Program-made: the position numbers and the translations under genes | Source of the DNA: Bacteroidales bacterium | GTDB taxonomy: Bacteria > Bacteroidota > Bacteroidia > Bacteroidales > VadinHA17 | Direction of reading: 5' to 3' | NCBI GenBank assembly: GCA_016936695.1 | Contig: JAFGXK010000227.1 | Coordinates: forward strand, 1-12,371 | Length of the DNA stretch: 12,371 nt | Notes under the pieces: generated by a model | The model's database searches: none | What the model was told of the DNA's origin: nothing | What the model saw: only the letters and a program-made list of their open reading frames with translations | Shown here: positions 5,778 to 12,371 of the stretch, piece by piece | How the letters are laid out: every line of letters starts with the position of its first letter | Numbering within the stretch: position 1 is the first letter of the stretch

Positions 5778-6897
5778 ATATGGTCTTTACAAGAGGTTTG
5801 TAATACAGCCAGAAGAACCTGCGTGTATCACCGGGCTTTTCAGAGTAATTAATCCCCTTGATCCCGTTGAATCCCTTAAGTCGCGACAAACAATAAGTCA
5901 CATCATTGTTGGCGAAGTCGCCCGAGAAATAGAATACCCTCCCGGTCTCGGCATCCTGCGTAACTGCCGGAAAGCTGCTGCTTAGCATTCTGTCGCCCAG
6001 AAGAGTGTCGCCCAGGGCAGTTGTTGCCAGCTCGAAATTTGAAATGACGTTGCTCTCGAGGGGGTCGATTATATCAAACCACTTGTCAAAAGCAACTGTT
6101 TCAGACACTCCGTATTTTGAAGCATTTTCCGCTTCGGTATGTATGAATGGTCTGGCATCGGTTAAATGTGTCCCCTCTTCAAGAACCATGATGTGCTTGT
6201 CGCTCAGGAGGACTATACCGGGTTTCTCGAAAGTCCATGGCTTGCCATATTCCTTTCTGTACATGGCTGTCATCCAGACCGGAAAGTTTTTTGAGGTGGT
6301 ATCCAGTTTTTCAAAATATTTCCCTGACCATCCGGAAATTTTGATGCCCAGTTTTTCCTGGGTTCTGTAGGATTCAAATTCAGGTGTCGGAAAATCGAGG
6401 GTGTTGTATTCGAGTATTATCAGTTTGTTTCTGTTTTTCATTTCATTGACAAGCAGATAATCGGTGTTGTTCATACCGCCGTATATCTTTCTTGATCGTC
6501 TGCTTTTGTTGACGCCAACGTACCAGTCGTTGAAAAACACCCCGTAAGTATCTGCAAAATAGATTGCATCGGTCTTTTCTGGAAGGTCGAGCATTTCTGA
6601 GAGGTGATACTCATTTTTGGTGTTTCCCCTGTCCTTGAGAGGTCGGGTGGGAGCAAACCCGTAATAGTCTTTCTTGTAGGAATAGGATGATTTCTTCTCC
6701 TTTTTGACAAAACGATCGTTGTTGAGTATCCAGGCCAGCGATTTATGATTAACCCGGTCGAGGGTGGGCACCGTTTTATCGAGAATCAGCACGTCGAGAG
6801 GCTTCTTCTCCTGAAAAGTCCATCGGATCAGGTTAAAAAAGGGAAAGGCAAATATCAGAACAATAATGCCCAGGGTTATCAGCAAAGACTTTTTCAT
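5743..6897 (-). CDS. Membrane-anchored protein of unknown function
   Basis: A 384-residue protein with one N-terminal hydrophobic segment (residues about 4-22, LLITLGIIVLIFAFPFF) and a large domain that should lie in the periplasm. The rest looks like an alpha/beta fold: PLDVLILDKTVP (about 33-44), DAIYFADTYGVFFNDW, YGGMNNTDYLLVNEM, NKLIILEYNTLDFPTP and KPGIVLLSDKHIMVLEEG. The alternation of strands with these short motifs is reminiscent of class I glutamine-amidotransferase-like folds, but I see no Cys-His-Glu triad and do not claim that activity. The ATG at 6895-6897 sits next to the hydrophobic segment and is a natural start. The 3' end overlaps the opposite barrel gene by 35 bp. The 144 bp between it and the gamma-glutamyltransferase stop suggest its own promoter, although none is clear. 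Confidence 0.8.
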   Translation of the reverse strand: MKKSLLITLGIIVLIFAFPFFNLIRWTFQEKKPLDVLILDKTVPTLDRVNHKSLAWILNNDRFVKKEKKSSYSYKKDYYGFAPTRPLKDRGNTKNEYHLSEMLDLPEKTDAIYFADTYGVFFNDWYVGVNKSRRSRKIYGGMNNTDYLLVNEMKNRNKLIILEYNTLDFPTPEFESYRTQEKLGIKISGWSGKYFEKLDTTSKNFPVWMTAMYRKEYGKPWTFEKPGIVLLSDKHIMVLEEGTHLTDARPFIHTEAENASKYGVSETVAFDKWFDIIDPLESNVISNFELATTALGDTLLGDRMLSSSFPAVTQDAETGRVFYFSGDFANNDVTYCLSRLKGFNGIKGINYSEKPGDTRRFFWLYYKPLVKTIFNDYYNSLAGK

Positions 6898-7041
6898 AAC
6901 TGAATTAATATCTGAAACTCTTCAAGTACTGTTTTACAAAAACCATTTACAGACAGTAAAATAACTCCAAATCGTATTTTTTATTTTCCGCAAACGCAAT
7001 ATTTTATGCCAATTTACCAAAAATTATCAAAACAGGACCAT

Positions 7042-8751
7042 CTAGTATCCGAAAGCACAATTATTGCCCCGGCGGTCAGGCCCTCCCGCCATTTTACCGT
7101 CGGGCATGATCATGATAGCATTTACCCTTCCTATGCTTTTTCTCTCACTCAGTTTATGGCCTGCCAGTCCAAGCCTCTCCAGAGTAGCCGGAGGGAGGGA
7201 ATTGCTTTCATAACTTATCTGATCGGGCATCCACTGGTGGTGAAATCTTCCCGAGCCGACAGCCTGAGTGATATTCATACCGTGGTCGATTACATTTACC
7301 AGAACCTGAAGCACCGATGTTGGTATTGTTGCTCCTCCCGGCGAACCTGCTGTCAGAAACAGTTTCCCTCCCTTTTCCACTATGACCGGCGTCATTGAGC
7401 TAAGCATCCTTTTACCAGGCTGAACAGAGTTGGCACTGCCGCCGGTAAGTCCAAACATATTCGGCACCCCTGGTTTGACAGAAAAGTCGTCCATTTCGTT
7501 GTTAAGCAGGAATCCTGCACTGTCGACAACTATACTGCTTCCAAATGTCTCATTCAGGGTTGTTGTTGCAGAAACTGCATTTCCCTTACGGTCAACAACC
7601 GAATAATGGGTTGTCTGTACGCCACCGTCGGGGATGGGGCTTCCGGGACCTGTAACGGCTGATGATGAAGCAGAATCTGGTCTGAAGCTATCCATTCGTC
7701 CGGCAAGGTATTCATTGCTGAGAAGTTCAGCAAGCGGGATATTTGAGAAGCCCGGATCGCCAAGGTATTTCGACCTGTCGGCAAATGCCCGTCTTTCGGC
7801 CTCGGCGACCAGGTGGACCGACTGCCATGAATGGAAACCCATTGCTTTGAGATCAAAAGGTTCGATCATCCCCAGTACCTGCAGGAGTATCATTCCACCG
7901 CCTGAAGAAGGAGAAGCAGTAATGATTTTGTATCCCCTGTATTCTCCTGTGAGCGGATCCCTGAACTCGGAAGTGTAGTTCTCCAGGTCCTCCGGGGTAA
8001 TTATGCCGTTGCCCCTCTTCATTTCACCGGTGATCAGGCGGGCCGTGACACCGGAATAGAATCCATCTCTCCCAAGATCCCTTATTCTCTCCAGAGTCAG
8101 GGCGAGGTCGGGCTGACGAAGGGTATCGCCCTTAATCCATGGAATATTTTTAACGAACACAGGAACCTTCCTGTTTCTCTTTATGAAGTTTCCCCGGTTG
8201 AGATTCAGGTCCTGAGCCTGACCTTCAGTAACAGGAAATCCGTTCCTGGCAAGATCTATGGCAGGCTGTATTACATCCCTGAAGGAGAGTATTCCGTATT
8301 TCGAATGTATGCTGACCATCCCGTCGACAGTTCCCGGTACGCCTGAAGCAAGGCAGGTACCGGTGCTTAATCCCTCCACAACGCTGCCCGACTCATCGAG
8401 ATACATTTCGGGGGTGGCACCCAGAGGTGCCTTTTCGCGGTAATCGATCATATCGGTCCTGCCGTCAGCTTCCCTGATTATCATAAAGCCCCCTCCTCCT
8501 ATATTTCCGGCCTCGGGATAACAGACAGCAAGCGCGAACTCTGCAGCTACAGCCGCATCAATTGCATTTCCTCCACTCTTAAGTATTTCAACACCGATCA
8601 GAGAGCTTTCCGGGTGGGCTGAGACCACCATCCCGCTGTCGCTTGTTATTTGCACGTCGGAATCGCTTTCGATGCCCGGCCGGGAACCGGCTGACCTGCA
8701 CCCCGCAATTAATGACAATGAGAGTGCAGTTACTAAAATATTTCGTATCAT
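7042..8751 (-). CDS. ggt: Gamma-glutamyltransferase precursor (lipoprotein form)
   Basis: Hydrolyses or transfers the gamma-glutamyl group of glutathione and related peptides. The precursor cleaves itself into a large and a small subunit, and the new N-terminal Thr is the nucleophile. The 569 residues have the usual length. Thr380 in QTTHYSVVD is the cleavage site and nucleophile. Asn400 (TLNETFG), Asp422 (MDDFS) and Ser451-Ser452 (RMLSSMTP) lie at the same distances from it as Asn411, Asp433 and Ser462-Ser463 do from Thr391 in the E. coli enzyme. Arg105 (DYREKAP) matches the carboxylate-binding Arg. GSPGGATIPT, the lid loop region (KPGVPNMFGLTGG) and the C-terminal RFHHQW are all present. 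The N-terminus MIRNILVTALSLSLIAGC is a lipoprotein signal with Cys18, so it is membrane-anchored rather than a free periplasmic enzyme. It is transcribed divergently from rarA. Confidence 0.97.
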   Translation of the reverse strand: MIRNILVTALSLSLIAGCRSAGSRPGIESDSDVQITSDSGMVVSAHPESSLIGVEILKSGGNAIDAAVAAEFALAVCYPEAGNIGGGGFMIIREADGRTDMIDYREKAPLGATPEMYLDESGSVVEGLSTGTCLASGVPGTVDGMVSIHSKYGILSFRDVIQPAIDLARNGFPVTEGQAQDLNLNRGNFIKRNRKVPVFVKNIPWIKGDTLRQPDLALTLERIRDLGRDGFYSGVTARLITGEMKRGNGIITPEDLENYTSEFRDPLTGEYRGYKIITASPSSGGGMILLQVLGMIEPFDLKAMGFHSWQSVHLVAEAERRAFADRSKYLGDPGFSNIPLAELLSNEYLAGRMDSFRPDSASSSAVTGPGSPIPDGGVQTTHYSVVDRKGNAVSATTTLNETFGSSIVVDSAGFLLNNEMDDFSVKPGVPNMFGLTGGSANSVQPGKRMLSSMTPVIVEKGGKLFLTAGSPGGATIPTSVLQVLVNVIDHGMNITQAVGSGRFHHQWMPDQISYESNSLPPATLERLGLAGHKLSERKSIGRVNAIMIMPDGKMAGGPDRRGNNCAFGY

Positions 8752-8846
8752 TTAATGAACTGAGATCAGATTTACAGGGAGGAAAAATAATTAAAAAAAA
8801 CGAAGATTCATTTGTTCCATGGTTTGTTGGGGGGGCCCTTCTTCAC

Positions 8847-8872
8847 TTTCCCCGAATGTTTTATTACTTTTG
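8847..8872 (+). promoter_or_regulatory. Promoter for rarA
   Basis: TACTTTTG at 8865-8872 matches the Bacteroidota -7 consensus TAnnTTTG exactly. TTTC at 8847-8850 may serve as the -33 element, with a 14-base spacer; this is shorter than usual, so the -33 call is weak. The predicted transcript would start near 8877, about 11 bases before the ATG at 8888. This placement excludes the in-frame ATG at 8819, which lies upstream of the promoter. Confidence 0.55.
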
Positions 8873-8887
8873 CGCAAATATCCGATC

Positions 8888-10183
8888 ATGCTGGCAAATC
8901 AACCACTGGCCGACAGGCTTAGGCCTAAAACACTTGACGAATTCTGCGGGCAGGAGCATCTTGTCGGCCGCGGCGGTGTATTAAGAAAGGCAATTGAATC
9001 GGGAAACATTCCCTCATTCATTCTCTGGGGCCCTCCCGGAGTCGGCAAGACCACCCTTGCATGGATTGTTGCAAGCACACTCAAAAGGCCGTTTTTTCAT
9101 CTCAGCGCAGTTCATTCGGGGGTAAAGGATGTAAGAGAGACCATTGACAAGGCAAAGAAACAGCAGTTCTTCAATCAGCCAAATCCCATTCTGTTCATTG
9201 ATGAGATCCACAGGTTCAACAAGTCGCAGCAGGACTCACTTCTGGGATCAGTGGAACAGGGAATAATAACACTAATTGGTGCCACCACTGAAAACCCGTC
9301 ATTCGAGGTCATCTCCCCTCTCCTTTCGCGCTGCCAGGTTTATGTTCTGAATCCCCTCGGTGAAAAAGAGCTGGAAAATCTTCTCGACAGGGCATTGAAA
9401 AAGGATTTATATCTTGAAAAATTCGATATTGAGATAAGGGAATATGAGGCTCTTCTCAGAATTTCCGGCGGCGATGCCAGGAAGCTGTTCAACGCTCTTG
9501 AGCTGGTTGTCTCGGGTGAATCGGACGAGCATGCTTCGGAGAAAATAATCATCGACAACGAAAAGGTTCTCAAGCATGTACAAAAGAATCTGGCTATTTA
9601 TGACAAGAATGGCGAACAGCACTATGATATAATATCAGCTTTCATCAAATCGATGAGGGGAAGTGATCCAAATGCAACGGTTTACTGGCTTGCGAGAATG
9701 GTTGAGGGCGGCGAGGATCCCAAATTCATTGCCAGGAGGATGCTTATACTGGCTGCCGAGGATATCGGATTAGCGAATCCCAATGCCCTGCTTCTGGCAC
9801 AGGCTTGTTTTGAATCGATAAATGTGGTTGGATGGCCCGAGTCGAGGATCATTTTATCCGAAACTGCCGTTTATCTTGCAACATCTCCCAAGAGCAACGC
9901 TTCCTACATGGCAATTGAAAGCGCCCAGGCACTGGTCAGAGAAAAAGGCGATCTGCCGGTTCCTCTACATATCAGAAATGCCCCGACAAAGCTGATGAAG
10001 GACCTCGGATATCACAAAGGTTACAAGTATGCTCACGATTTTGACGACAACTTCGTCAGGGATGAATTCCTGCCTGAGGAGATTAGCGGTACCAGATTCT
10101 ACGATCCCGGGACTAATCCCCGGGAGGAAGAAATCAGGAGAAAACTGAAAGACATGTGGAAGGGAAAATATGATTATGAATAA
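8888..10183 (+). CDS. rarA: Replication-associated recombination protein A (RarA/MgsA), AAA+ ATPase
   Basis: A clamp-loader-like AAA+ ATPase that acts at stalled replication forks and single-strand gaps, working with SSB and RecA. The start used here gives 431 residues beginning MLANQPLADRLRPKTLDEFC, the normal family N-terminus; the frame is open further upstream but only through the promoter region. Walker A is GPPGVGKTT (48-56), Walker B is ILFIDE (101-106) followed by IHRFNKSQQD, sensor 1 is GATTENPS (131-138), the arginine finger is Arg148 in SRCQ, and sensor 2 is GGDARK (194-199). The C-terminal part contains YDIISAFIKSMRGSDP and the helical tetramerisation domain with AAEDIGLANP, both hallmarks of the family. 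All key residues are intact. kdsA begins 45 bp downstream but seems to have its own promoter. Confidence 0.97.
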   Translation: MLANQPLADRLRPKTLDEFCGQEHLVGRGGVLRKAIESGNIPSFILWGPPGVGKTTLAWIVASTLKRPFFHLSAVHSGVKDVRETIDKAKKQQFFNQPNPILFIDEIHRFNKSQQDSLLGSVEQGIITLIGATTENPSFEVISPLLSRCQVYVLNPLGEKELENLLDRALKKDLYLEKFDIEIREYEALLRISGGDARKLFNALELVVSGESDEHASEKIIIDNEKVLKHVQKNLAIYDKNGEQHYDIISAFIKSMRGSDPNATVYWLARMVEGGEDPKFIARRMLILAAEDIGLANPNALLLAQACFESINVVGWPESRIILSETAVYLATSPKSNASYMAIESAQALVREKGDLPVPLHIRNAPTKLMKDLGYHKGYKYAHDFDDNFVRDEFLPEEISGTRFYDPGTNPREEEIRRKLKDMWKGKYDYE

Positions 10184-10190
10184 AAGAGCA

Positions 10191-10221
10191 TTTGTAAACC
10201 GGACCGATATTATTATATTTA
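10191..10221 (+). promoter_or_regulatory. Possible promoter for kdsA
   Basis: TTTG at 10191-10194 and TATATTTA at 10214-10221 (TAnnTTTG with one mismatch) are separated by 19 bases, the normal -33/-7 spacing in Bacteroidota. Transcription would begin near 10226, leaving almost no leader before the ATG at 10229. A very short leader makes the call uncertain; read-through from rarA is the alternative. Confidence 0.45.
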
Positions 10222-10228
10222 CAACTAA

Positions 10229-11056
10229 ATGAAACAGAAGACTCCAGATATTCCCGGCCTGAAATACGGTGATTCAGGCAATTTTCTGCTTATAGCCGGG
10301 CCCTGCGTGGTAGAGAATGAAGATATTGTTTTCAGGATCGCAGAGCGGCTTGTGAAGCTTTCAGATAAATACTCGATACCTTTTATTTTCAAGTCATCGT
10401 ACCGGAAAGCGAACCGGTCAAAAGCCGAATCTTTCACAGGCATCGGCGACATCAGGGCTCTTGAGATACTTGCAGAGGTAAAAAAGCATTTTTCCGTACC
10501 AGTTATAACAGATATACACAATCCTTCGGAGGCCGGGATTGCTTCCGGCTATGTTGACGTCCTTCAGATTCCTGCCTTTTTATGCCGTCAGACCGACCTG
10601 CTTGAGGCAGCTGCCATTACCGAGAAATGGATAAACATCAAGAAAGGTCAGTTTTTATCCGGAGCATCCATGAAATTTGCAGTTGAAAAGGTTCGCGGAG
10701 CCGGTAATGAAAAAATCATGCTCACCGAACGGGGCAACATGTTCGGTTACCAGGATCTTGTTGTCGACTTCAGGAACATTCCTGTGATGCAGAAAAACGG
10801 CGTACCGGTAATCATGGACATAACCCATTCGCTTCAGCAGCCCAATCAGGCCAGGGGAGTGTCGGGAGGAAACCCCGAAATGATAGAGACTATAGGAAAA
10901 GCTGCCATCAGCGCGGGTGTCGACGGAATCTTCATAGAGACCCATCCCGATCCGGCTTCAGCCCTTTCTGACGGAGCAAATATGCTTAAGCTCTCAAAAA
11001 TGGAACGACTTTTGATAATGCTGACAGCATTAAGAAAGACTATCAATACCTTCTAA
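10229..11056 (+). CDS. kdsA: 3-deoxy-8-phosphooctulonate (Kdo-8-P) synthase, metal-dependent class
   Basis: Condenses phosphoenolpyruvate with arabinose 5-phosphate to make Kdo-8-phosphate, the precursor of the LPS core sugar Kdo, in the cytoplasm. The 275 residues form the whole TIM barrel: LLIAGPCVVENED (20-32), KSSYRKANRSKAESFTGIG (55-73), ITDIHNP (93-99), DVLQIPAFLCRQTDLL (110-125), KKGQFLSGASMKFAVEKV (138-155), LTERGNMFGYQDLVVD (165-180) and FIETHPDPASALSDGANML (235-253). Cys26, His200, Glu237 and Asp248 are spaced exactly like the four metal ligands of the Aquifex aeolicus enzyme (11, 185, 222, 233). This is therefore a metal-dependent class II enzyme, unlike the E. coli type, which has Asn in place of the Cys. 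The LolA-like gene follows after 25 bp and is probably co-transcribed. Confidence 0.97.
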   Translation: MKQKTPDIPGLKYGDSGNFLLIAGPCVVENEDIVFRIAERLVKLSDKYSIPFIFKSSYRKANRSKAESFTGIGDIRALEILAEVKKHFSVPVITDIHNPSEAGIASGYVDVLQIPAFLCRQTDLLEAAAITEKWINIKKGQFLSGASMKFAVEKVRGAGNEKIMLTERGNMFGYQDLVVDFRNIPVMQKNGVPVIMDITHSLQQPNQARGVSGGNPEMIETIGKAAISAGVDGIFIETHPDPASALSDGANMLKLSKMERLLIMLTALRKTINTF

Positions 11057-11081
11057 TCAAAAAATTAACCTCACAGTAAAA

Positions 11082-11783
11082 ATGAAAAAACTATTTCTCG
11101 CAGCATCCTTTATTCTTGCAGCAATCGCACTGAATGCCCAGAGCCTGGATGAAATCATCAGCAGTTTTACTGCAGCAAACAAGCTCGACAAGATTGGCAA
11201 CATCAAGACTATAAAAATCACTGCAAAAACATCGGTTATGGGTATGGATATGCCCATAGAGATGTGGATGAAGAGTCCGAATAAGATCAAGACGGTAACC
11301 AGCTTCAGCGGACAGGAAATGATCCAGGTTTTTGACGGTGAAAAAGGATATATGGTTAATCCCATGACCGGTTCCTCAAGTCCTGTGGAACTTACACCCG
11401 AACAGGTGAAGCAGATCGACCGCAACAACTATTTCAACAATTACATGGCTCAGTATCTTAAGGATGGAAAGCTGGCCCTTGAAGGGGAGGAAAGCGTAAA
11501 CGGGAAGCAGGCTTACAAGATCAAGGCTGATCTTGGGAACGGCACCAATGCTTATATGTTTATTGACAAAACTTCCAGCCTCCTTGTGAAAACCATTGCT
11601 ACCGTAAATCAGCAAGGCATGGATATGACCGTTGAATCATACCCGTCAGAGTACACTGAAACGAACGGAGTTTTTCTTCCCATGAAGACCACTACCTCGA
11701 CCAGCGGCATGGAGATAGTGACTACCTTCACTAAGGTTGAAGTTGATGTACCGATTGATGACAGTGTTTTTAAAATAAAATAA
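11082..11783 (+). CDS. LolA-like periplasmic protein (outer-membrane lipoprotein-sorting type)
   Basis: 233 residues with a clear signal peptide (MKKLFLAASFILAAIALNA, cleavage before QS) and no lipobox Cys, so it is exported to the periplasm. The body is a series of beta-strands typical of the LolA/LolB-like half-barrel: IKTIKITAKTSVMGMD, MWMKSPNKIKTVTSF, MIQVFDGEKGYMVNPMTG, LALEGEESVNGKQAYKIKAD, NAYMFIDKTSSLLVKTIA and VFLPMKTTTSTSGMEIVTTF. The pattern of an active-state or lipid-handling pocket (MWMKSPNKI, FDGEKGYM) matches outer-membrane lipoprotein-sorting proteins and the small DUF families related to them. Whether it carries lipoproteins or another hydrophobic ligand cannot be told. It lies 25 bp after kdsA, and a strong hairpin terminator follows, so it ends that operon. 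Confidence 0.75.
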   Translation: MKKLFLAASFILAAIALNAQSLDEIISSFTAANKLDKIGNIKTIKITAKTSVMGMDMPIEMWMKSPNKIKTVTSFSGQEMIQVFDGEKGYMVNPMTGSSSPVELTPEQVKQIDRNNYFNNYMAQYLKDGKLALEGEESVNGKQAYKIKADLGNGTNAYMFIDKTSSLLVKTIATVNQQGMDMTVESYPSEYTETNGVFLPMKTTTSTSGMEIVTTFTKVEVDVPIDDSVFKIK

Positions 11784-11803
11784 CGACTCAGTGGGTATAT
11801 AAT

Positions 11804-11833
11804 AAAAAGGTCATGCACGGGCATGACCTTTTT
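11804..11833. terminator. Bidirectional intrinsic terminator
   Basis: A perfect 13-bp stem, AAAAAGGTCATGC (11804-11816) with GCATGACCTTTTT (11821-11833), encloses the loop ACGG. The A-run on one arm and the T-run on the other give a U-tract in both directions. It ends the kdsA/LolA-like transcript on the plus strand and rnpB on the minus strand, whose 3' end lies 6 bases away. Confidence 0.9.
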
Positions 11834-11839
11834 ATTTAT

Positions 11840-12220
11840 GCAGCCGGCCTGTAAGCCGGATTCTGTTCCTGCCGGGTCATCTTCGAGAGATATTCCGGCT
11901 GGCTTCCATCATTTATCTTGTCCCGCAATCACTTGCAGGATCATACGACCTACCCCCCGGCATCGGACGAGCAGCCCTTGTCGCCGGTATACATGGTCTT
12001 TCAACCCATGAGGTGTACGGCTCCCGGTGTTACCACCGGGACCGGTGAGCTCTTACCCCACCTGTTCACCCTTCCCCTGACGCTCCGGTCAGGGAGGTTA
12101 TTTTCTGTTACACTAACCATACCCTTGCGGATATCTTCCCGTTAGGAAGCATGGCGCTCTGCGTTGTCCGGACTTTCCTTCCCTGGCAAAAAAGCCGGGA
12201 ACGATGAAACGGCCTGCTGC
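11840..12220 (-). ncRNA. rnpB: RNase P RNA, bacterial class A
   Basis: The catalytic RNA that trims the 5' leader of pre-tRNAs. On the minus strand it carries the hallmark blocks: GGAAGGAAAGTCCGGAC (within 12166-12183), the segment with GTGTAACAGAAAATAACC (about 12097-12114), GGGGTAAGAGCTCACCGG (12042-12059), AAGATAAATGATGG near 11910-11925, and ACAGAATCCGGCTTAC (11851-11866), which pairs with the first block to form P4. The ends pair as helix P1: 5' GCAGCAGGCC with 3' GGCCGGCTGC, with one A/G mismatch. This sets the termini at about 12220 and 11840, roughly 381 nt, normal for the class. Short open frames over this region have no coding character. The promoter lies directly upstream and the terminator directly downstream. 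Confidence 0.95.
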
Positions 12221-12224
12221 ACTG

Positions 12225-12257
12225 CAAAGATACATAAATGAGGTTAAACCTCATAAA
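12225..12257 (-). promoter_or_regulatory. Promoter for rnpB
   Basis: On the minus strand TATCTTTG (12225-12232) is an exact TAnnTTTG -7 box, five bases before the predicted RNA 5' end at 12220. TTTA at 12254-12257 lies 21 bases upstream, where the -33 TTTG belongs. The fit of box, spacing and RNA end is good; only the -33 base differs. Confidence 0.7.
12238..12254. repeat. 17-bp perfect palindrome between two divergent promoters
   Basis: ATGAGGTT-A-AACCTCAT: two perfect 8-bp arms around one central base. It lies 5 bases from the rnpB -7 box on one side and 7 bases from a plus-strand -7 box (12262-12269) on the other, so it overlaps the -33 region of both. This position suits a dimeric repressor or activator operator; no protein is identified. 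Confidence 0.7.
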
Positions 12258-12261
12258 TTAT

Positions 12262-12269
12262 TACTTTTG
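12262..12269 (+). promoter_or_regulatory. Divergent promoter -7 box for the right-edge gene
   Basis: TACTTTTG is an exact TAnnTTTG match and would start transcription near 12274, giving a leader of about 73 bases before the ATG at 12347. The -33 region falls in the palindrome at 12238-12254 and has no clear TTTG, so the promoter may need an activator or be weak. Confidence 0.5.
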
Positions 12270-12294
12270 TGGTCTTGTTTATCCACCTGGTGCA

Positions 12295-12312
12295 GGCAGC
12301 ATAATGCTTGCC
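12295..12312 (+). other. Small hairpin in the leader of the right-edge gene
   Basis: GGCAGCA and TGC(T)TGCC pair with one bulged base around a TAA loop. An outer pair, CACCTG (12284-12289) with CAGGTG (12324-12329), could enclose it. The leader is therefore probably folded. I do not recognise a known riboswitch or ribosomal-protein leader. Confidence 0.35.
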
Positions 12313-12346
12313 GGTCTGATGGGCAGGTGAACCAAGTACATTACAG

Positions 12347-12371
12347 ATGCAGAAAATCAAGATAGATGACT
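12347..12371 (+). CDS. Start of a gene cut by the window edge (partial)
   Basis: ATG at 12347 opens a frame reading MQKIKIDD to the last base. It follows a plus-strand -7 box at 12262-12269 with a reasonable leader. Eight residues are too few to name the product. Confidence 0.45.

Noticed and set aside
5743..6897. Glutamine-amidotransferase-like enzyme
   Set aside because: Only the general strand pattern fits; no Cys-His-Glu triad is visible, so no activity is claimed.
7006..7398. Plus-strand 130-codon open frame
   Set aside because: It is antisense to the intact gamma-glutamyltransferase gene, and its product has no recognisable domain.
8819..8887. Upstream in-frame start for rarA that would add 23 residues
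   Set aside because: It lies before an exact TAnnTTTG box at 8865-8872, and the extra residues do not resemble the family N-terminus, which begins at the ATG at 8888.
11823..12145. Two plus-strand open frames over 11823-12145
   Set aside because: They are antisense to the RNase P RNA gene and have no coding character.

Overview
The window looks like chromosomal core sequence from a member of the Bacteroidota, most likely Bacteroidales-like. The reasons are TAnnTTTG-type promoter boxes, starts without strong Shine-Dalgarno sites, several lipoproteins and outer-membrane barrels, an ECF sigma factor followed by a membrane-anchored barrel protein, and a class A RNase P RNA. I see no transposase, integrase, tRNA, CRISPR array or phage gene.

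Layout. Positions 1-366 hold the possible end of an upstream gene (stop at 53-55) and a gene-poor stretch with a short heptad repeat. A surface-type serpin lipoprotein follows (367-1617), and its stop codon is followed two bases later by eight 7-bp repeats (1620-1675). Next are a beta-propeller lipoprotein with LVIVD-like repeats (1737-3023) and a predicted outer-membrane protein (3027-3767), probably co-transcribed. Then comes an ECF sigma factor (3836-4432) overlapping by 8 bp a 450-residue protein (4425-5777). That protein has a cytosolic N-terminus, one inner-membrane helix, a long linker and a C-terminal outer-membrane barrel, which is the layout of dual membrane-spanning anti-sigma factors. 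Two minus-strand genes follow: a membrane-anchored protein of unknown function (5743-6897), whose 3' end overlaps the barrel gene, and a gamma-glutamyltransferase lipoprotein (7042-8751). The right part is housekeeping: rarA (8888-10183), kdsA (10229-11056), a LolA-like periplasmic protein (11082-11783), a bidirectional terminator (11804-11833), rnpB on the minus strand (11840-12220), and the start of another plus-strand gene at 12347.

How the parts fit. Much of the window concerns the cell envelope: a surface protease inhibitor, glutathione or gamma-glutamyl peptide breakdown, Kdo synthesis for LPS, a lipoprotein-carrier-like protein, and a probable envelope-sensing sigma/anti-sigma pair. 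The most unusual points are that sigma/barrel pair with a hairpin over the sigma start codon, three unrelated intergenic repeat patches that share an exact 7-bp period, and a 17-bp palindrome placed between the rnpB promoter and a divergent promoter.
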